From CAIODY01 sp046051225 (GTDB lineage: Bacteria; Bacteroidota; Bacteroidia; Chitinophagales; CAIODY01), in contig JBJOOR010000007.1 of NCBI GenBank assembly GCA_046051225.1, forward strand, positions 62,001 to 126,000: DNA of 64,000 nucleotides, read 5' to 3'. Every line of letters begins with the position of its first letter. The first letter of the stretch is position 1. A program made the translations under genes and the position numbers. The notes below the pieces were generated by a model that did not search any database, had not been told where the DNA came from, and worked only from the letters and a program-made list of their open reading frames with translations. Positions 61,454 through 64,000 of this stretch are shown one piece after another.

Positions 61454-61990
61454 ATGACAAAAATTAAATGGGCATTAGACCCAACACACAGCGAAATCAA
61501 TTTTAAAATCAAGCATTTGATGATTACAAATGTATCGGGTAGTTTTTCAAAATTTGATGCATCAGTAGAATCTGATGATGATAATTTTACCAATGCAGCA
61601 GTTAGTTTCAGCGCTGATGTTAATTCTATCAACACTAATAATGAACAACGTGATGGACATTTAAAATCGGGCGATTTTTTTAATGCTGAAACCTACCCTA
61701 CTATTAAATTTGAATCAACAAAATTTGAAAAATCAAATGATGGAAATTTTTCGGTAACAGGAGATTTAACTATTAAAGATGTTACAAAATCTGTAACACT
61801 TGATGTTGAATTAGGAGGAATAACCAAAGACCCTTGGGGCAATACAAAAGCAGGTTTTACCATTACAGGCAAAATAAACAGAACGCATTGGAATTTATCA
61901 TGGAATGCGGCATTAGAAACTGGCGGCGTAATGGTTTCGGAAGAAGTAAAGATTAATGCTGAAGTTCAGTTTGTAAAACAAGCTCAATAA
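61454..61990 (+). CDS. yceI: YceI-family lipid-binding protein
   Basis: 178 residues, no signal peptide, hence cytoplasmic. TKIKWALDPTHSEINFKIKHLMITNVSGSFSKFDASV, GHLKSGDFFNAETYPTIKFESTKF and GITKDPWGNTKAGFTITGKINRTHWNLSWN define the YceI lipocalin-like fold, which binds isoprenoid or polyprenyl lipids. Pairing with MarR is common. Terminator follows. Confidence 0.93.
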   Translation: MTKIKWALDPTHSEINFKIKHLMITNVSGSFSKFDASVESDDDNFTNAAVSFSADVNSINTNNEQRDGHLKSGDFFNAETYPTIKFESTKFEKSNDGNFSVTGDLTIKDVTKSVTLDVELGGITKDPWGNTKAGFTITGKINRTHWNLSWNAALETGGVMVSEEVKINAEVQFVKQAQ

Positions 61991-62009
61991 TTTTATCACA
62001 TATTTTTAA

Positions 62010-62042
62010 AAATGCAATTGTTGAAATTCAGCAATTGCATTT
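62010..62042 (+). terminator. yceI terminator
   Basis: AAATGCAATTG (62010-62020) and CAATTGCATTT (62032-62042) followed by a T-run; a second short palindrome ATGCAATT/AATTGCAT (62048-62065) lies just after it. Confidence 0.85.
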
Positions 62043-62074
62043 TTTTTATGCAATTAAAATTGCATTTTTGCAGT

Positions 62075-63268
62075 ATGCCAAAAATATCACACCGAGGCGA
62101 AATAATGCCCTCATCCCCTATTCGTAAATTAGTGCCTTATGCCGAAGCGGCAAAACAAAGAGGAACTAAAGTATATCATTTAAATATTGGTCAGCCCGAT
62201 ATTGAAACGCCAAAAGCGGTGTTGGATGCCGTACGCCACAGCGATTTTAAAGTATTAGAATATAGCCACAGCGCAGGCAACGAAAGTTATAGAAAAAAAT
62301 TAGTAAGCTATTATAAACGCTTTGATATTGATTTAGATTATTCTGAAATCATGATTACCACAGGTGGTAGCGAAGCTATTTTATTTGGTATGATGGCTTG
62401 TTTAGATGCTGGCGATGAAGTAATTATTCCCGAACCATTTTATGCTAACTATAATGGGTTTGCAACGGCTGCCGATGTAGTAATAAAGCCTATTACATCA
62501 ACTATTGATACAAAATTTGCATTGCCACCTATTGAAGAATTTGAAAAATTAATTACTTCAAAAACTAAAGCCATTGTTATTTGCAATCCAAATAATCCAA
62601 CAGGTTATTTGTATTCGCAACAAGAAATGGAATCGTTGGCGGCATTGGTAAAAAAACATAATTTATTTTTATTTAGTGATGAAGCTTACAGAGAATTTTG
62701 CTACGATGGAGCTACACCATTTTCGGCTTTGCAATTAAAAGGTATTGATGATAATGTGGTGGTGATGGATACTATCAGCAAGCGTTATAGTGCTTGTGGT
62801 GGCAGAATTGGAGCATTTGTAACCAGAAACAAAGAACTATTTAATGCTACCATGAAATTTGCACAAGCAAGATTAAGTCCGCCATCTTTTGCACAAATTG
62901 CAGGCGAAGCGGCTATTGATTTACCATTAAATTATTTTGATGAAATAAAAAATGAATACACCCAACGCCGAAATTTATTAGTAAAAAGATTGAATGAAAT
63001 GGATGGTGTTTATTGCCCAAATCCAGGTGGTGCATTTTATGCTATTGCAAAATTACCAATTGATGATGCTGATAAATTTTGCCAATGGTTATTAGAAAGT
63101 TTTTCGTTCGAAAATCAAACTGTAATGTTAGCGCCAGCCACAGGATTCTATGCCACAGCAGGTTTGGGCAAAAATGAAGTTCGTTTAGCTTATGTATTAA
63201 ACAAAGAAGATTTAGGCAAAGCAATGGATTGTTTGCAACAAGCATTGATAGCATACAACAAAAAATAA
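62075..63268 (+). CDS. Class I/II pyridoxal-phosphate aminotransferase (aspartate aminotransferase-like)
   Basis: 397 residues from MPKISHRGEIMPSSPIRKLVPYA; the in-frame ATG at 62012 lies in the terminator. VYHLNIGQPDIETP, SHSAGNESYRKKLVSYY, ICNPNNPTGYLYS, SDEAYREFCYDG, and SKRYSACGGRIGAFVT (PLP lysine in SKRYS). The class is aspartate/aromatic aminotransferase-like; substrate specificity is not readable. Not linked to tyr/phe genes here. Confidence 0.92.
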   Translation: MPKISHRGEIMPSSPIRKLVPYAEAAKQRGTKVYHLNIGQPDIETPKAVLDAVRHSDFKVLEYSHSAGNESYRKKLVSYYKRFDIDLDYSEIMITTGGSEAILFGMMACLDAGDEVIIPEPFYANYNGFATAADVVIKPITSTIDTKFALPPIEEFEKLITSKTKAIVICNPNNPTGYLYSQQEMESLAALVKKHNLFLFSDEAYREFCYDGATPFSALQLKGIDDNVVVMDTISKRYSACGGRIGAFVTRNKELFNATMKFAQARLSPPSFAQIAGEAAIDLPLNYFDEIKNEYTQRRNLLVKRLNEMDGVYCPNPGGAFYAIAKLPIDDADKFCQWLLESFSFENQTVMLAPATGFYATAGLGKNEVRLAYVLNKEDLGKAMDCLQQALIAYNKK

Positions 63269-63292
63269 ATTTTATCTTATAAAAAAAATGAC

Positions 63293-64000
63293 ATGAAATA
63301 TTTACCAATAGACTCGACATTATTTATTGAAAACAGAAAAAGATTTGTTTCGAATTTGAAACCAAATTCGATGGCAATTTTTAATGCCAATGATATGATG
63401 CCACGTAATGCTGATGCACAGCACTTTTGGCGTCAGAACAGTGATTTGTTTTATTTAACAGGAATTGACCAAGAAGAAACTGTATTGATACTTTTTCCTG
63501 ATTGTACAATTGATAACCGCAAAGAAATTTTATTTATAAAACGTACCAGCGAAGAAATTGCAACGTGGGAAGGACATAAATATACAATTGATGAAGCTAA
63601 GGCGGCAAGCGGCATACAACACGTTTTTTGGTTAGATACTATGCCTGCTATTTTAAATTTGTTGATGCGTCATGCCGAAAATGTGTATTTGAATACCAAT
63701 GAAAATGATAGATATGTGCATGAAGTTGCCTATCGTGATTTGCGTTTTATAAATGATTTAAAATCTCAATATCCAATTCATCATTACCAACGCAGTGCAC
63801 CATTGATGGCTAAGTTGAGAGAAATTAAATCGGCAACAGAAATTGCATTAACAAGTACGGCTGTTGAAATTGCTAAAAAAGCTTTTTTTAGAATGGCAAA
63901 AAAAGCGAAACCAGGTGTTTGGGAATTTGAATTAGAAGCCGAAATGATTCATGAATATTTAATCAACAGAGCTACTGGTCATGCATTTGAGCCTATTATT
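63293..64000 (+). CDS. pepP: Xaa-Pro aminopeptidase (aminopeptidase P), N-terminal part
   Basis: 236 residues before the right window edge. MKYLPIDSTLFIENRKRFVSNLKPNSMAIFNANDMMPRNADAQHFWRQNSDLFYLTGIDQEE is the typical creatinase N-terminal domain of Bacteroidota aminopeptidase P; the start of the catalytic domain (AVEIAKKAFFRMAKKAKPG) is included. The metal-binding residues lie beyond the edge. It releases N-terminal residues before proline. Confidence 0.9.
   Translation, partial: MKYLPIDSTLFIENRKRFVSNLKPNSMAIFNANDMMPRNADAQHFWRQNSDLFYLTGIDQEETVLILFPDCTIDNRKEILFIKRTSEEIATWEGHKYTIDEAKAASGIQHVFWLDTMPAILNLLMRHAENVYLNTNENDRYVHEVAYRDLRFINDLKSQYPIHHYQRSAPLMAKLREIKSATEIALTSTAVEIAKKAFFRMAKKAKPGVWEFELEAEMIHEYLINRATGHAFEPII

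Noticed and set aside
62012..62074. Upstream start for the aminotransferase
   Set aside because: It lies in the yceI terminator; the conserved start is at 62075.

Overview
The window comes from an AT-rich Bacteroidota genome, probably close to the Chitinophagaceae or Sphingobacteriales. The evidence is a fused CcoN-CcoO cbb3 oxidase subunit, a one-haem CcoP, a fused SecD-SecF, a short NuoG, a type IX secretion sorting tail, GSCFA and DUF1569 proteins, and promoters with the TAnnTTTG -7 element of this phylum. No rRNA, tRNA, CRISPR array, prophage or insertion sequence was seen.

Region 1 (1-8.4 kb, minus strand) is a full cbb3 oxidase locus: ccoI, ccoS, ccoNO, ccoQ, ccoP, a terminator, then ccoG and ccoH (cut by the window edge). 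Region 2 (8.5-13.9 kb) has a tryptophanase, an ArsR-led operon of three SRPBCC proteins and one VOC protein, an HNH-like orphan and a DinB-like protein. Region 3 (14.0-25.2 kb) is aromatic amino acid breakdown: hmgA, hppD, a desaturase, a 2OG-Fe(II) oxygenase and paaABC, then two c-type cytochromes with a porin, paaD, a group 3 truncated haemoglobin and a metallo-beta-lactamase/rhodanese protein. Region 4 (25.5-29.2 kb) holds a SafE-like membrane protein, a soluble PAS histidine kinase, a response regulator fused to a Crp/Fnr domain, and a small conserved protein. Region 5 (29.3-43.6 kb) is largely housekeeping: NuoG, GSCFA, SecDF, a DUF1501-like protein, a TPR/PstS-like/TonB/pgk operon, PAP2 and LptF/G. 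Region 6 (43.6-47.3 kb) is accessory: a RAYT transposase among four REP elements, with three orphan genes and a gene-free palindromic stretch. Region 7 (47.3-64 kb) has a UvrD-family helicase-nuclease, a giant T9SS protein, an NHL lipoprotein, aroQ, a NuiA-like protein, L21/L27, two lysine-rich proteins, pabB, DUF2130, a MarR/YceI pair, an aminotransferase and a partial aminopeptidase P.

The main observation is regulatory. Inverted repeats of the form TGAYnnnnRTCA recur in the gaps before ccoG, ccoS, ccoI/tnaA, hmgA, the cytochrome operon, paaD, the persulfide dioxygenase-like gene, the SafE-like gene and the 28.77 kb gene. They are often in pairs 22 bp apart. In most cases the proximal site is centred 29.5-30.5 bp before a TAnnTTTG-like element, the geometry of a class II Crp/Fnr activator. 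The kinase and the REC-Crp/Fnr protein inside the same region are the obvious candidate regulators, a possible compact analogue of FixL-FixJ-FixK linking low-oxygen respiration to aromatic amino acid use.

Other points: two families of dispersed intergenic repeats, a ccoI gene (and possibly pabB) with no ATG/GTG/TTG in frame for its conserved N-terminus, and a hairpin-rich element between paaA and paaB. All operator, promoter and terminator calls were made by eye.
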